64,000 nt of DNA from DASRFR01 sp035651455 (GCA_035651455.1 DASRFR010000003.1:186001-250000), one strand, 5' to 3'; shown: positions 24,739-34,648, numbered from the stretch's first letter. Numbers and translations are program-made. The notes: a model not told the origin generated them from the letters alone.

Positions 24739-25317
24739 TCATCCTTGCACCCGAAACGAGCGCCGCAGCCTTTGGCTTAGACCAGTTGCGAGCATGATCT
24801 TGATGACTTCGGCAAAAACGAACCAGTACAGGCCGAAGCGGAATGCCTGACCGAGTGAATGGGTCAATATCGCCAGCCACCCCAGGCCGCCAAGGAAAAG
24901 AACCAGTTCACCCGCGCATGCCGCACTCAAGGCGCGAAAGAAAGTGGTTTTGCCGCGCTCCATGACTCGCCCCCCGACGAAAGCGACGAACGGGTAAGCC
25001 AAGAGAAACCCGCCGGTCGCGCCGAGTATTTGGGCGATTCCGCCGGGCCCGGTCGGGTTGAAAACCGGCATCCCAGACGCGCCTTCTACAACATAAAGCA
25101 CCAGTGCCGCAAAACCTCGACGGCTGCCGAGCAACATGCCGACCAGCAGCACCCCCATGTTTTGCATGGTCAGTGGCACCGGAGTGAAGGGCAGTGGCAC
25201 CGTGATCCGCGCGCAAAGCGCCACCAGCAGGCTGGCGCCGACGACCAGAGCTATATTGCGTAGCCACTCCGAAGAGCGCACCGCACCCAAAGCTTGCGAA
25301 TTCTCAAGTCTTGCCAT
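24739..25317 (-). CDS. bioY: BioY biotin transporter substrate-binding (S) component
   Basis: The 192-residue membrane protein has about six helices and the BioY signatures ARITVPLPFTPVPLTMQNMGVLLVGMLLG, LYVVEGASGMPVF and GPTGGFLLAYP-like ATGGFLLAYPFVAF. BioY captures biotin either alone or with an ECF ATPase module; none is adjacent. It forms an operon with mqnD downstream, and a small membrane protein may be encoded just upstream. Confidence 0.92.
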   Translation of the reverse strand: MARLENSQALGAVRSSEWLRNIALVVGASLLVALCARITVPLPFTPVPLTMQNMGVLLVGMLLGSRRGFAALVLYVVEGASGMPVFNPTGPGGIAQILGATGGFLLAYPFVAFVGGRVMERGKTTFFRALSAACAGELVLFLGGLGWLAILTHSLGQAFRFGLYWFVFAEVIKIMLATGLSQRLRRSFRVQG

Positions 25318-25363
25318 GTTTCAGATCTCCTACGTCACGAGCAAGTGCATCATCCTGGCGTGC

Positions 25364-25555
25364 TCAGCCAGGGTGTTGGTTGTTGCCCGCCTCGGCGCCT
25401 CGATTCGCGCCGGAGGCTTCGCCAGTGGAAGATTTCATGTGACTGCGGACGCGGATGATCGAGGCGATGGCCGCACATATCACTAAAAGTGCACTCAGGG
25501 CCAGGATGATGAACCACCACGTCATTCGCACGATGACTAGAATACCAAACGTCAC
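25364..25555 (-). CDS. Small single-pass membrane protein
   Basis: The frame encodes up to 63 residues (GTG start). The core WWFIILALSALLVICAAIAS is a strong membrane helix followed by a charged Gly/Asn-rich tail. It ends 46 bases before bioY on the same strand and could head the operon. An ATG at 25525 (MTWWFII) is an alternative start. No ribosome site is convincing and no family is recognised. Confidence 0.45.
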   Translation of the reverse strand: MTFGILVIVRMTWWFIILALSALLVICAAIASIIRVRSHMKSSTGEASGANRGAEAGNNQHPG

Positions 25556-25667
25556 GGTTGAAGATGATTTTGACTTCGTTCGACAAGGATTTTGTAAGAA
25601 CGCCCGACGCTTCTGGATTCATGCCTTGGACATGCAGAGTCAGAATGTGAATGCGACGGTGGAAGCC

Positions 25668-27026
25668 TTATCGTCCTGCCATGGTTCGTTCCACTTCGTC
25701 AGCCGTGTGGGGCAGGTCGACTGCCAGGTCGATTAGCTTGCCATCCTGATCGACGTACACGGTGTCTTCGATCCTGACACCGAGTTTTTCTTCGGGAATG
25801 TAGATGCCGGGCTCGATCGTGAACACCATGCCCGGGCCGAGAGGGACAGTGTAGTCGCCGGCGTCGTGTACATTGAGTCCCACATAATGACCAAGGCCGT
25901 GAATAAAATACTGGCCCAGTGAGCCGCCGTGCATGTCTTTTCCATGAGTGTTCATGTAATCGAGCGCCACTTTGTAAAGAGAATCGGGGTCATCACCACG
26001 CCGCAGGTTTGACTTGCCCGACTGAAAAGCCGCCATGGCTGCCCGTTGAGCACCCAAAACAATGTCGTAGATCTCGCGCTGGCGGGCTGTGAACCTGCCG
26101 CTGACCGGAAGCGTCCGGGTGATGTCGGACGCGTACATGGAGTATTCACCGGCGGCATCGATCACAACCAGATCCCCGGATTGCATGGTGGCGGAATCCT
26201 GATCGTAGTGCAGCACAGTTGAATTGAATCCGGAACCCACAATCGGGGCGTACGACGGGCGCTCGCATCCGCGCTTGCCCCACTCATATTGCATCAGCGC
26301 CGAGACTTCGCGCTCTGTCACTCCTGGTTTCACCAGGTGCATGGCTGCAAGGTGGGCGGTTACCGACGCACTGGTCGCCTTACGGATTCGCTCGAGCTCA
26401 CCGGAGTCCTTGTACAGCCGCAGGGATGCCACGAGCGGCTTCACATCATGAAATGACGCGTATCCCGGAAAGGCGTCAGCTCGTTTTAACCAATCCAGAG
26501 GCTCAATCGACGTAGATGTTTCTCCAAAGGCCGGAACATCCGTGTAGATGTCCTCGCGAGCCGAGGGCAGCAAACGCGCCAGTTCGTCGCGCAGTTTATC
26601 TATTGCTTCGACATGGTCGAAGCCGGTGATCCGCGGAGCATCGGCGCTCTCGGGGCCGAGCTTGGGTCCGGTCCAGCGTTCCGCGACGAAGTTGTGGGCG
26701 GGAATGAAGAGAATTTCCGTGTACGGGTGCCCTGGAGCAGTATTCGTCGCCGGCGATCGGGAAGCGATCAGCAGAGCAGCCTGCGGTTCCGCCCAGCCAG
26801 AAAGATAAAAGAAGTCGCTGTCCTGCCGGAAGCCGGTCAGTTCGCTCGCATCCTGAGCCTCCATGGGAGCAAACAGCAAGACGATTCCGCCATTTGCTTT
26901 GGTTGCCAGCTTTTCACGACGTGCACGGTACTCCGCATTGGATTGACCATCGAGGGCCAGTGCCAGTGAGGAAAGTGAAATAGTTGTTGTGAGAACTACG
27001 CTGAAGAGAGTTCGGCTCGCGCGCAT
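25668..27026 (-). CDS. Xaa-Pro aminopeptidase (M24B), exported
   Basis: The 452-residue protein has a signal peptide, an N-terminal AMP_N domain (RREKLATKANGGIVLLFAP, DFFYLSGWAEPQAALLI) and a C-terminal pita-bread metallopeptidase. The metal ligands are visible: the Asp residues in VVIDAAGEYSMYASDITRT, His in FIHGLGHYVGLNVHD, and Glu in FTIEPGIYI and RIEDTVYV. It removes N-terminal residues before proline. The start is 16 bases from the stop of the sugar-binding protein gene upstream on the same strand, so the two may be co-transcribed. Confidence 0.92.
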   Translation of the reverse strand: MRASRTLFSVVLTTTISLSSLALALDGQSNAEYRARREKLATKANGGIVLLFAPMEAQDASELTGFRQDSDFFYLSGWAEPQAALLIASRSPATNTAPGHPYTEILFIPAHNFVAERWTGPKLGPESADAPRITGFDHVEAIDKLRDELARLLPSAREDIYTDVPAFGETSTSIEPLDWLKRADAFPGYASFHDVKPLVASLRLYKDSGELERIRKATSASVTAHLAAMHLVKPGVTEREVSALMQYEWGKRGCERPSYAPIVGSGFNSTVLHYDQDSATMQSGDLVVIDAAGEYSMYASDITRTLPVSGRFTARQREIYDIVLGAQRAAMAAFQSGKSNLRRGDDPDSLYKVALDYMNTHGKDMHGGSLGQYFIHGLGHYVGLNVHDAGDYTVPLGPGMVFTIEPGIYIPEEKLGVRIEDTVYVDQDGKLIDLAVDLPHTADEVERTMAGR

Positions 27027-27044
27027 GGATTCCTTCGAGTGGAG

Positions 27045-28046
27045 TTATTTCTTTCCGCCGGTCACACTTTTCTTGGCCTGCTGGAAGGCCTCGAGATTGC
27101 TTTTGTCGATCAAATCGGATCCTGTATCGACGAATGCGGGAATCGGGGCGAAGCTGTCCTTGGACCAGTCGGTGTCCAACGAGGACGGCTTGTGATGATA
27201 AAGATCATCGAGCATGCGTAATCCGACAAAGCTCATGGTGTAGGGTTTTTGCGCAATGGTGGCGGCGATGACCCCTTTCTGAATCCACTCGAGCGTGTCA
27301 GGGTCGGTGTCCATGGCGATCACGACTTTGTCTTTAACACTGTTGTTGCTGAGGACAGTCGCGACTTCCTTGCCCGCCAGCGCTTCGAGGCAGACAAACG
27401 CTTGTATTTTGTCGCGGTCTTTACCGAGAATCTGGGTTGCGGTGTCGAAGGCGATGCGAGGATCGCCCTTAATATCGATGGTTTGCGTGATCTTGATCTG
27501 GGAATGCGCCTCGAGCGCGTCGCGGTAGCCGCGCAAGCGGTCCGCCAGATTGGCTTGCTCGGGCATGGTGAAGACGGCGACATTTCCTTTGCCTTTTAAT
27601 TCTTTGGCCAAACGCTCGCCGCCAATTTTCCCAGCCTCGTAGTTGTTTGTGCCGATAAAAAAGAGACGTTTGCTGGCGGGCGCATCGGAATCGATGGTGA
27701 TGACCGGAATTCCCGCGGCAATCGCCTGTGCGATGTCATCTTTCAACAGGCCGGGATCGGCAGCAGAAACCAGAATGCCGGTAGGCTTTTCCTGAAGCGC
27801 TTTGGCAAAAGCCTGCTGCTCTGCCTTGGGGTCGAAAGTATCCGGTCCCACGATATCGTTCCTGACTTTGAGCTGATTGGCCGCTTGCGAAAATCCGGCT
27901 GCGGCGGCTTGCCAATAGGGAATCTGCAGGTTGTCAGAAACGAGAACATACTTTTCTTTCTCGTCATGTGCGGTGCCGCATCCAAGCGAAGCGATGAGAA
28001 GAGCGCTGAGACAGATAAGAAGATTTTGCTGGAGCGAACGGCGCAT
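27045..28046 (-). CDS. Ribose-type periplasmic sugar-binding lipoprotein
   Basis: The protein of about 333 residues has a lipobox (LIASLGCGT) and a Peripla_BP_4 fold: KYVLVSDNLQIPYWQAAAAGFSQAANQL, GILVSAADPGLLKDDIAQAIAAGIPVITIDSDAP, FIGTNNYEAGKIGGERLA and AIMDTDP-like VIAMDTDPDTLEWIQKG. Such proteins deliver sugars to ABC importers or sensors. No permease or ATPase gene is adjacent, so the partner is elsewhere or the protein is a sensor. The ATG at 28046 was chosen because AAGG lies nine bases upstream; an ATG at 28055 is also in frame. Confidence 0.87.
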   Translation of the reverse strand: MRRSLQQNLLICLSALLIASLGCGTAHDEKEKYVLVSDNLQIPYWQAAAAGFSQAANQLKVRNDIVGPDTFDPKAEQQAFAKALQEKPTGILVSAADPGLLKDDIAQAIAAGIPVITIDSDAPASKRLFFIGTNNYEAGKIGGERLAKELKGKGNVAVFTMPEQANLADRLRGYRDALEAHSQIKITQTIDIKGDPRIAFDTATQILGKDRDKIQAFVCLEALAGKEVATVLSNNSVKDKVVIAMDTDPDTLEWIQKGVIAATIAQKPYTMSFVGLRMLDDLYHHKPSSLDTDWSKDSFAPIPAFVDTGSDLIDKSNLEAFQQAKKSVTGGKK

Positions 28047-28195
28047 GGTAACCATCCTTGACGCAGAATGAGATGGCCAACCGAAGGCGAGTGGATTCTA
28101 TACGATTATGTGCTGTCGAAAAAGAAAGATTATCTCGTGATTCGATATGAGAACTGGAGGGGAACACTGCAGTTGCTGTATGTCACGTGATGCGT

Positions 28196-29827
28196 TTACA
28201 CGCCCACCGGAAAAGGCTTACTGTGACTCTCTGCACCTAGCGACAAGGCGCCCAAGCGTCCCTGTAACAGTGACATCAGTCCTGTGTACCAGTACCCGAA
28301 GACGAACAATACCAGAAATGGGACGGTGATGTAGTTTTCGTTCTGAAGGGCATAGATCATTGCCGCGGCAAAGTAGCACCCAATCAGCAACTCGATCCAG
28401 GGCACCCATCCCAGGCGCTTGCGATATTTCGTGACACCCACTTTGTCGTTTCTCGTCTCAACCCGGTACTTCGGTGTGCGAGCGAACGGACTTTGTTTGC
28501 CGATAAGAGCTTCGATCACGGCGTGGGTGTTGGTGATCGTCATGCCGATACCCAGAGCCATTAAGCAGGGTAGATAAAGTAGAGCTCGCGGCCACGTCTT
28601 GGGATAGAGTTCCCGTTGCGAGACCAGATAGAAACTCGAAATCGAAAAGGTCGAAGCCATGAACAGGGGCAAGTCGATATACAGCATCTGGAACCAGCCC
28701 TGGTAAAAACGAATGATCATGGCGGGCAAAAGCAGCACCGAAAGTACAATCATCAGAGGATAGCTGAGATTTGAAGTCAGGTGGTACCACGCTTCCAGCT
28801 TGGTGTGACGCGGCACATCGCTGTTGAGGAGCTGAGGAAGGATCTTCTTTGCCGTCTGGATGAGTCCTTTTGCCCAGCGCGCCTGCTGGGTTTTGAACGC
28901 GGTCATCTCAACCGGCAACTCGGCGGGGCACTCCACATCCTGCAGATAAAGAAATTTCCAGCCTTTTAGCTGCGCGCGATAAGAGAGGTCGGTATCCTCG
29001 GTGAGCGTGTCATGCTGCCAGCCCCCCGCATCCGCGATTGCCTGCCGACGCCATACGCCCGCCGTGCCATTGAAATTGAAGAACACACCGCTGCGCGCGC
29101 GTCCGGAATGCTCCAGCACAAAATGGCCATCCAGCAGGATGGCTTCCACTTCTGTGAGGAAGGAATAATTCCGGTTGATATGGGTCCATCGCGTTTGGAC
29201 CATGCCAATCCTGGGATCGCTAAAGTGGTGAATCGTACGCCGCAGGAAATCTTCGGGTGGAACAAAGTCAGCGTCAAAGATCGCGACGAACTCGCCTTTG
29301 GCGCTTTGCAGTCCCTCTTCCAGCGCTCCTGCCTTGTAGCCGTGGCGATTCGTACGATGATGATAGGTAATTGGATGGCCCAGCGCTGCAAAGCGCTCTA
29401 CCAGGCCGCGCACCACCTCTACAGTCTCATCCGTCGAGTCATCCAGTACCTGGATATCCAATTTTTCCCGCGGATAGTCGAGCCGGCAGACGCTCTCGAT
29501 CAACCGCTCAGCCACATACCTCTCGTTGAACATGGGCAACTGCACGGTGACTCGCGGCAGTTCTGTAAAGAGCGCGGCGGGTTCCATGGTGCGATTCTTC
29601 TTGTGCTTGTAATAGAGGTACACCAGGAAATAGCGGTGAATGCCGTAGGAGGCGAGGAGAGTGAGAACTACAAAGTAGGGGATGAGCAGGGCCATATCGA
29701 ACGCGTTTGCGTGATAGAGCCCCTGAAAAGTGCGATCAAGGAAATGCTGTCGGATGAACTGCCCCACTCCGCGGGAGGCCGCCAAAGCCATGGCTGGAGG
29801 CGCGAATTGAGAGGTGGCGATGAGCAT
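28196..29827 (-). CDS. Membrane glycosyltransferase family 2 (cellulose synthase-like)
   Basis: The 543-residue protein has an N-terminal membrane helix (about 45-70), a cytoplasmic GT-A domain and four to five C-terminal helices. Catalytic motifs are present: VQLPMFNE, IQVLDDSTDE, FVAIFDADFVPP (DXD), TEDTDLSYRAQLKGW (TED) and QQARWAKGL (QXXRW). This is the processive GT2 pattern of cellulose, chitin and glucosylceramide-type synthases. The product cannot be named. It lacks a PilZ domain, so direct c-di-GMP control is not evident. Confidence 0.9.
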   Translation of the reverse strand: MLIATSQFAPPAMALAASRGVGQFIRQHFLDRTFQGLYHANAFDMALLIPYFVVLTLLASYGIHRYFLVYLYYKHKKNRTMEPAALFTELPRVTVQLPMFNERYVAERLIESVCRLDYPREKLDIQVLDDSTDETVEVVRGLVERFAALGHPITYHHRTNRHGYKAGALEEGLQSAKGEFVAIFDADFVPPEDFLRRTIHHFSDPRIGMVQTRWTHINRNYSFLTEVEAILLDGHFVLEHSGRARSGVFFNFNGTAGVWRRQAIADAGGWQHDTLTEDTDLSYRAQLKGWKFLYLQDVECPAELPVEMTAFKTQQARWAKGLIQTAKKILPQLLNSDVPRHTKLEAWYHLTSNLSYPLMIVLSVLLLPAMIIRFYQGWFQMLYIDLPLFMASTFSISSFYLVSQRELYPKTWPRALLYLPCLMALGIGMTITNTHAVIEALIGKQSPFARTPKYRVETRNDKVGVTKYRKRLGWVPWIELLIGCYFAAAMIYALQNENYITVPFLVLFVFGYWYTGLMSLLQGRLGALSLGAESHSKPFPVGV

Positions 29828-29947
29828 GGCGGCGAATACGGGTACAAACCGTTATTTTATCCGAAGTGGGCTGGTCGTCTCATTCTGGCGGGAATCACTC
29901 GCATAAATAAGCATCGAGCTGACGATAAGAAGCGCTGATGCGCTGAC

Positions 29948-30436
29948 TTAGACGTCGGGATGGCTTGCCAAGTATTCTTCGGCCATACGCATTACTTTCC
30001 TCTCATTGCTATAGCTCAATCTTTTACCGGCTTCCGCGAGCGGCAGCCATAGGGCACGCTTAACTTCAATCCGCATTTCGGGCGTGACATCATCGATTTT
30101 GCCATCGGCGTACTTCAGCAGGTAAAAGCTGACGATCTTGAACACGCGCTCCAGATCGCTCCAGGTACGTACATAGACGTATTTGATATCCGTGAGTTTG
30201 GCCACTGGAATGGCGTCGATGCCGGTTTCTTCGCGGACCTCGCGAACGGCCGTCTGCTCCGGCTTTTCACCGGGATCGACCAGGCCTTTTGGCAGGGCAA
30301 ACACGAGTTTCGGACTCTTGGGTTTTGCTGGGCTGGGGCCACTCGGAGGTTCTTTTTGGGGCTCAATCACGGCTACCTGCCAGCCGCTCTCGTCCCGTCT
30401 GACGACCACGCCCCCGGAGGAAATCTCACGAATCAT
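29948..30436 (-). CDS. NUDIX hydrolase
   Basis: The 162-residue protein contains the complete Nudix box GLVDPGEKPEQTAVREVREETGI, here beginning GLVDPGE and ending REETGI. It coordinates the metal that cleaves nucleoside-diphosphate-linked compounds. The N-terminal strand SGGVVVRRDESGW is typical of the family. The substrate is unknown. It is a monocistronic minus-strand gene, 120 bases upstream of the GT2 gene. Confidence 0.9.
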   Translation of the reverse strand: MIREISSGGVVVRRDESGWQVAVIEPQKEPPSGPSPAKPKSPKLVFALPKGLVDPGEKPEQTAVREVREETGIDAIPVAKLTDIKYVYVRTWSDLERVFKIVSFYLLKYADGKIDDVTPEMRIEVKRALWLPLAEAGKRLSYSNERKVMRMAEEYLASHPDV

Positions 30437-30628
30437 TGCTCACAACTTAGCAGGAATCCACGACTTAGTCATGGGCGCCTAAAGGCGTCGATGCAACTAA
30501 GGGGGACAGTAACCACAGCCGGTAACCGCCGGCGTAATAGCACCAAAGTGGACTGCATCGCTTGCTGAAAAAATGGCATCTTAGGTGCAGTAGTAGTTCA
30601 CTCCGGGCAACCGGGATGTGGGGTTCGG

Positions 30629-31543
30629 GTGAAGAGTCTGGGCAGCCTAGTACGGTCCGTGCGCGCCTTCGGACGCGGCCTGACCGGCAATTCGTCTGCT
30701 TCCTCATCAATTCCGCCCGCGCCGCGAATCGGCATCGCCCTGGGTGGAGGTTTTGCCCGCGGCATCGCTCATATTGGCGTTCTCAAAGTCCTCGAAGAAG
30801 AAAACATTCCTATCCATTGTGTGGCCGGTACCAGTGTGGGTGCGCTGATTGGGGCTATCTACTGCAGCGGTGTATGCGCCAGCGATTTAGCCGCCGTGGC
30901 GCGTCGCGTGCGCTTCAAAGATTTCGCCCGCTGGACTCTTTCGCGCTACGGATTTGCCAGCAATCATCGCATGACGCGGTTCATGAACAGCGTCTTGGCG
31001 GTTAAGAATTTCGAGGAACTCCGCATACCCCTGGCAGTCGCAGCCACGGATTTCGGCACGGGACAAGGTTCCGTATTTTCCACCGGTTCATTGATCGATC
31101 CGATTCGAGCCAGTTGCGCTTATCCGGGCATGTTTCTGCCGGTTGATATTGATGGCCACCTATATGTCGACGGCATGCTCTCCCATGCCGTGCCCACAGC
31201 ACCGGTGCACGAGATGGGTGCGGACCGTGTCCTTGCAATCCATTTAAAGGGCGGGTGGTCCCGACCACAGGGGCCACGGCACGTCTTCGATGTCATTGGA
31301 CAGTGTTTTGCGATCGCGCAGCAAATGGCTTGTGCGACATGGAAATCGGCTGCTGACCTTGTGGTCGAGCCCGATGTCAACGGATTTGAGTATGACTCGT
31401 TTGAGCAGGCTGACGCCTTGCTGCGTGCGGGTGAAGCCGCGATGCGAGAAGCCCTTCCGCAAGTGCGCGAGTGGTTTGCAGTGCAACCAAGTCCTCTTCA
31501 TGCGCAAAAGGGGCTCGGCCCCTCGCCCATGCCGGCCGATTAA
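30629..31543 (+). CDS. Patatin-like phospholipase (RssA-like)
   Basis: The 304-residue protein has the oxyanion loop IGIALGGGFARGIAHIGVL, the nucleophile elbow VAGTSVGALIGAIYCSG (GXSXG) and the Asp of the dyad in LYVDGMLSHAVP. This is a complete Ser/Asp lipase-type active site. It starts with GTG at 30629, preceded by a G-rich stretch. No signal peptide is seen, so it is probably cytoplasmic or membrane-associated. The physiological lipid is unknown. Confidence 0.9.
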   Translation: MKSLGSLVRSVRAFGRGLTGNSSASSSIPPAPRIGIALGGGFARGIAHIGVLKVLEEENIPIHCVAGTSVGALIGAIYCSGVCASDLAAVARRVRFKDFARWTLSRYGFASNHRMTRFMNSVLAVKNFEELRIPLAVAATDFGTGQGSVFSTGSLIDPIRASCAYPGMFLPVDIDGHLYVDGMLSHAVPTAPVHEMGADRVLAIHLKGGWSRPQGPRHVFDVIGQCFAIAQQMACATWKSAADLVVEPDVNGFEYDSFEQADALLRAGEAAMREALPQVREWFAVQPSPLHAQKGLGPSPMPAD

Positions 31544-31638
31544 GTACCCCAGCCTTCTAAAGATCCGGCAAGCATTGACCATCGTTACCGCGACGCATAC
31601 ACTGTCCGTGTTTTTTCTGGAAGGTTGCCGGATCTGCC

Positions 31639-32124
31639 ATGAAAACATATCGTCCTGTTCGCGCAGTCTTATCTGAAGTCCACCGCCTGTTAACTTCTAA
31701 AGCTCCGGCGCACAGTTCGCCTCTCGAGGATGTGGCTGACGTCCTAAGCGACGCGCGGCACTACACATGGGTGGGCATCTATCTCACCTTTGATAGCAAA
31801 ACGACACAGAACCTGGCTGGCGGGGAAGAACTAACGAGATTTGCTTCGCCAGACAGCTGCGCCAAGATGTTGTTCTCGATGAAGATGGCCGCAAGAGAAA
31901 TTGGCGTGCTGGCAGTGGAAACCCATCATGAATTCGGATTCGGCCGTGACGATAGAGTGATGCTCGAGAATGTAGCGGAAGAGTTAGCGCGATTTCTGAG
32001 CGGTCCAGGAAAATACCTGGCGCGGCGAGCGCGAGATGCGCAAAGAAGGGTCGAAAGTGTGCCGGCCCGAGGCCCACAATCGGAAAAAGCCAGAGCCACT
32101 TCCGCGGCGGTTGGCGAATGGTAA
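31639..32124 (+). CDS. GAF-like small protein
   Basis: The 161-residue protein contains HYTWVGIYLTFDSK and IGVLAVETHHEFGFGRDDRVMLENVAEELARFL, which match GAF domains, including the YXWVGIY element of free-methionine-(R)-sulfoxide-reductase relatives. The catalytic cysteines of that enzyme are not evident; Cys74 is alone in SPDSCAKMLFSM. The C-terminus is basic and probably disordered. It follows the patatin gene by 95 bases. A ligand-sensing or degenerate enzyme role is inferred. Confidence 0.65.
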   Translation: MKTYRPVRAVLSEVHRLLTSKAPAHSSPLEDVADVLSDARHYTWVGIYLTFDSKTTQNLAGGEELTRFASPDSCAKMLFSMKMAAREIGVLAVETHHEFGFGRDDRVMLENVAEELARFLSGPGKYLARRARDAQRRVESVPARGPQSEKARATSAAVGEW

Positions 32125-32144
32125 AGCCGTCCGCTTGAAGCCAT

Positions 32145-33605
32145 TCAGGACGCAGCGCGCCCCGCAACGCCGCTCAACTTAGCGGCTTCCTGCTGAATTT
32201 TCTCCCAGGCATTCTGTACGTGACGTTCCTCGGTATGAGTCTGTCCCACGCTCAGGCGAAGTGTGAGCTTGCCATTCAACTTGGTGTGGGTCAGGAATAA
32301 ATCGCCGCTGCTATTCAGGCGATCCATCAGCAACTGGTTGGGTTCGTCGGCACCCTTCAATCGGAAACAGACAAGGTTCAATGGCGCAGGCGCAGGCAGT
32401 TCAAAGCGCTCGTCCTGCTTTACCCACTCGACAAATTGCTGGGCTAGCGCAACATGCCGCCGGACGTGGAACTGGAGGCCCTCCACGCCATAGTGGCGGA
32501 TGACGAACCATAGCTTCAGAGATCGGAAGCGCCGCCCGAGGGGAATCTGCCAGTCGCGATAGTCGGTCACGGTTCCGGTTTCGGTGGCCCGGTTTCGCAG
32601 GTACTCGGGAAGGACGCTGAGCGTCTGGATTAAAGCTCTGCGATTGGCGACGTAGAAGCAGTCGCAATCGAAGTTTGTAAACATCCACTTGTGCGGGTTG
32701 AAGCAGTAACTGTCCGCGAGTTCCAGGCCTTTATGAATGAAGCGAAATTCGGGACAGAGCGCGGCCGTGCCCGACATCGCCGCATCGACATGCAGCCACA
32801 TGCCGTGCTCGCGGCAGATCGATCCGATTTCGGGAAGAGGATCTAGCGCGTTCGATGAGGTTGTCCCCACGGTCGCGCACAGAAAGCAGGGAATCTTGCC
32901 GGCCTTCTTATCCTGGGAGATCTGGCGCGCGAGTGCGTCGGGGCGCATCGCGAACTTGTCATCAACATCGATGAGCCGCAGGTTTTCGACGCCGAGGCCG
33001 GCGATCTTAACCGCTTTTTCGATCGATGAGTGCGCCTGGCTGGAAGTGTAGGCGACCAGTTTGCCGTCGCAGCCGTGCTGATTGCTGCTGAACTTTGTCG
33101 TGCGCTCACGTCCCGCCAACAGCGCGCATAGAGATGAACTGGATGCGGTGTCCTGTATGACTCCGCCGCCGCTGCTGCTCGAAAGGAATTTCTCCGGCAA
33201 CCCCAGCATGGGTACCAGCCAGTCAAGGACGTGGCTCTCCAGTTCGGTACACGCGGGGCTTGTCGACCATAGCATGCCTTGAACCGCCAGTCCGGACGAG
33301 AAAAGATCTCCAAGAATTGCAGGTCCTGACGCATTGCAGGGGAAGTAGCCGAAAAAGTTGGGCGACTGCCAGTGGGTGATGCCAGGCAGAATAATTTTTT
33401 CTACATCGCGCAACATGGCCTCAAAGCTCTCGCCCTTAGCCGGAGGACGGGCGGGCAGCATTTTCCGAACCTCTCCCGGTTGCGTATGCGAGAGCACGGG
33501 AAATGATTCGACTCGTTGTTGATAGTCGGCGATCCAGTCGACGACTGCATGGCCGTAGCGGCGGAAGTCCTCAGGCGTCATATGGAAATTCTGATGATCG
33601 GGCAA
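32145..33605 (-). CDS. PLP-dependent aromatic-L-amino-acid-type decarboxylase (group II)
   Basis: The protein of about 486 residues matches the DDC/tyrosine/tryptophan decarboxylase family: HWQSPNFFGYFPCNASGPAILGDLFSSGL, TSSQAHSSIEKAVKIAGLG, CATVGTTSSNALDPLPEIG, WLHVDAAMSGTAALCPEF and SYCFNPHKWMFTNFDCDCFYV, whose Lys forms the PLP Schiff base. It would release an arylalkylamine and CO2; the exact substrate is unknown. GGGGGAGGA stands four to five bases before a TTG at 33605, which I take as the start. ATG at 33581 (MTPEDFRRYG) is the alternative. Confidence 0.9.
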   Translation of the reverse strand: MPDHQNFHMTPEDFRRYGHAVVDWIADYQQRVESFPVLSHTQPGEVRKMLPARPPAKGESFEAMLRDVEKIILPGITHWQSPNFFGYFPCNASGPAILGDLFSSGLAVQGMLWSTSPACTELESHVLDWLVPMLGLPEKFLSSSSGGGVIQDTASSSSLCALLAGRERTTKFSSNQHGCDGKLVAYTSSQAHSSIEKAVKIAGLGVENLRLIDVDDKFAMRPDALARQISQDKKAGKIPCFLCATVGTTSSNALDPLPEIGSICREHGMWLHVDAAMSGTAALCPEFRFIHKGLELADSYCFNPHKWMFTNFDCDCFYVANRRALIQTLSVLPEYLRNRATETGTVTDYRDWQIPLGRRFRSLKLWFVIRHYGVEGLQFHVRRHVALAQQFVEWVKQDERFELPAPAPLNLVCFRLKGADEPNQLLMDRLNSSGDLFLTHTKLNGKLTLRLSVGQTHTEERHVQNAWEKIQQEAAKLSGVAGRAAS

Positions 33606-33717
33606 AGTTCCTCCCCCGACGACCACCACGGATTACGTAGCGGGCCTCGATGCAAGTCAGCGAACATCTATTCTCGGCTTACAACACGCGCACAAGCAAC
33701 CTGCTGCGGGCCGACAG

Positions 33718-34473
33718 CTAGTCTAGCTTCCCGTAGTAAACGCGCGTGTTGTAGTCGACAAACACTCCGCCGTTGTTCTGATAATTGTCGAAAATCTCGC
33801 GCAGTTCTCGAAGCATGGGCTGACACTCAGGGTGTTGGCGTTGCGGGGCGTAGGAAGACGAGAGCAAGCGCCCCTCAAGCCCAGGATAGTCGAATTCCTG
33901 TCGCAACTCGAAGACCCGCTGCCGAAACGGCGAAGGAGCAAAAAAAGTGCCGATGCTGGCGGTCGTATTCTCGTGGCGAACTTTCGTGTAGTCAGTGCCA
34001 TACGCCTGCAAGAGCTTCTCGTAATCGCGCAAGAACGGCGTGGAATCGGTCCGGCGCTCGTTCCATACGAGAACACACCAGCCGTGCGGCTTGAGGATGC
34101 GGACGAATTCCTGCCGTGCTTTGTCGCGTTCAAACCAGTGCGCCGCCTGGGCCGCTGTGACAAAATCGACGCTGCGATCCGGCAACGTCGTGGCTTCTGC
34201 CCGCCCGGCAACGCTTACCAGTTTAGGAAACGACGCCAGCAATCGTTGACCCGCTTCGCGCATTTCCGCATTGGGCTCGACCGCGAAAACGCGATTTCCA
34301 TTCTCGAGCAGATGCCGTGTCCACAAGCCCGTCCCCGAGGCCACATCCGCGACCAACGCTTGCGGCGTGAGGTTGCACTCAGTCTCGAGCAGTCGCATGA
34401 CTTCGGGCGGGTATCCCGGTCGATAACGCACGTAATCCTCGACTCGCGAAGAGAAGCGGAGGGTGGGATCCAT
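33718..34473 (-). CDS. Class I SAM-dependent methyltransferase
   Basis: The 251-residue protein has motif I LVADVASGTGLWTRHLLE, a following acidic residue in VFAVEPNAEM, and DRSVDFVTAAQAAHWFERD downstream. This pattern belongs to the UbiE/COQ5-like Methyltransf_11 group. The substrate is unknown. The C-terminus ends in YYGKLD. It lies 88 bases upstream of the decarboxylase gene on the same strand. Confidence 0.88.
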   Translation of the reverse strand: MDPTLRFSSRVEDYVRYRPGYPPEVMRLLETECNLTPQALVADVASGTGLWTRHLLENGNRVFAVEPNAEMREAGQRLLASFPKLVSVAGRAEATTLPDRSVDFVTAAQAAHWFERDKARQEFVRILKPHGWCVLVWNERRTDSTPFLRDYEKLLQAYGTDYTKVRHENTTASIGTFFAPSPFRQRVFELRQEFDYPGLEGRLLSSSYAPQRQHPECQPMLRELREIFDNYQNNGGVFVDYNTRVYYGKLD

Positions 34474-34648
34474 GCTTCCATTTTTTCACAAGATCGGACA
34501 GAGCACCGTGTGTTGCATTTCTTTACGCACGCGCGGAAATATTTTTCACTTTGTCCGCAGTCGAAACCACGGGTGTGCAGGTAAATAACTGCCTGAGCGA
34601 GAAATCCCATGCGCAACGTGGCTGATCACTTGCTAAACTGACACTCTC

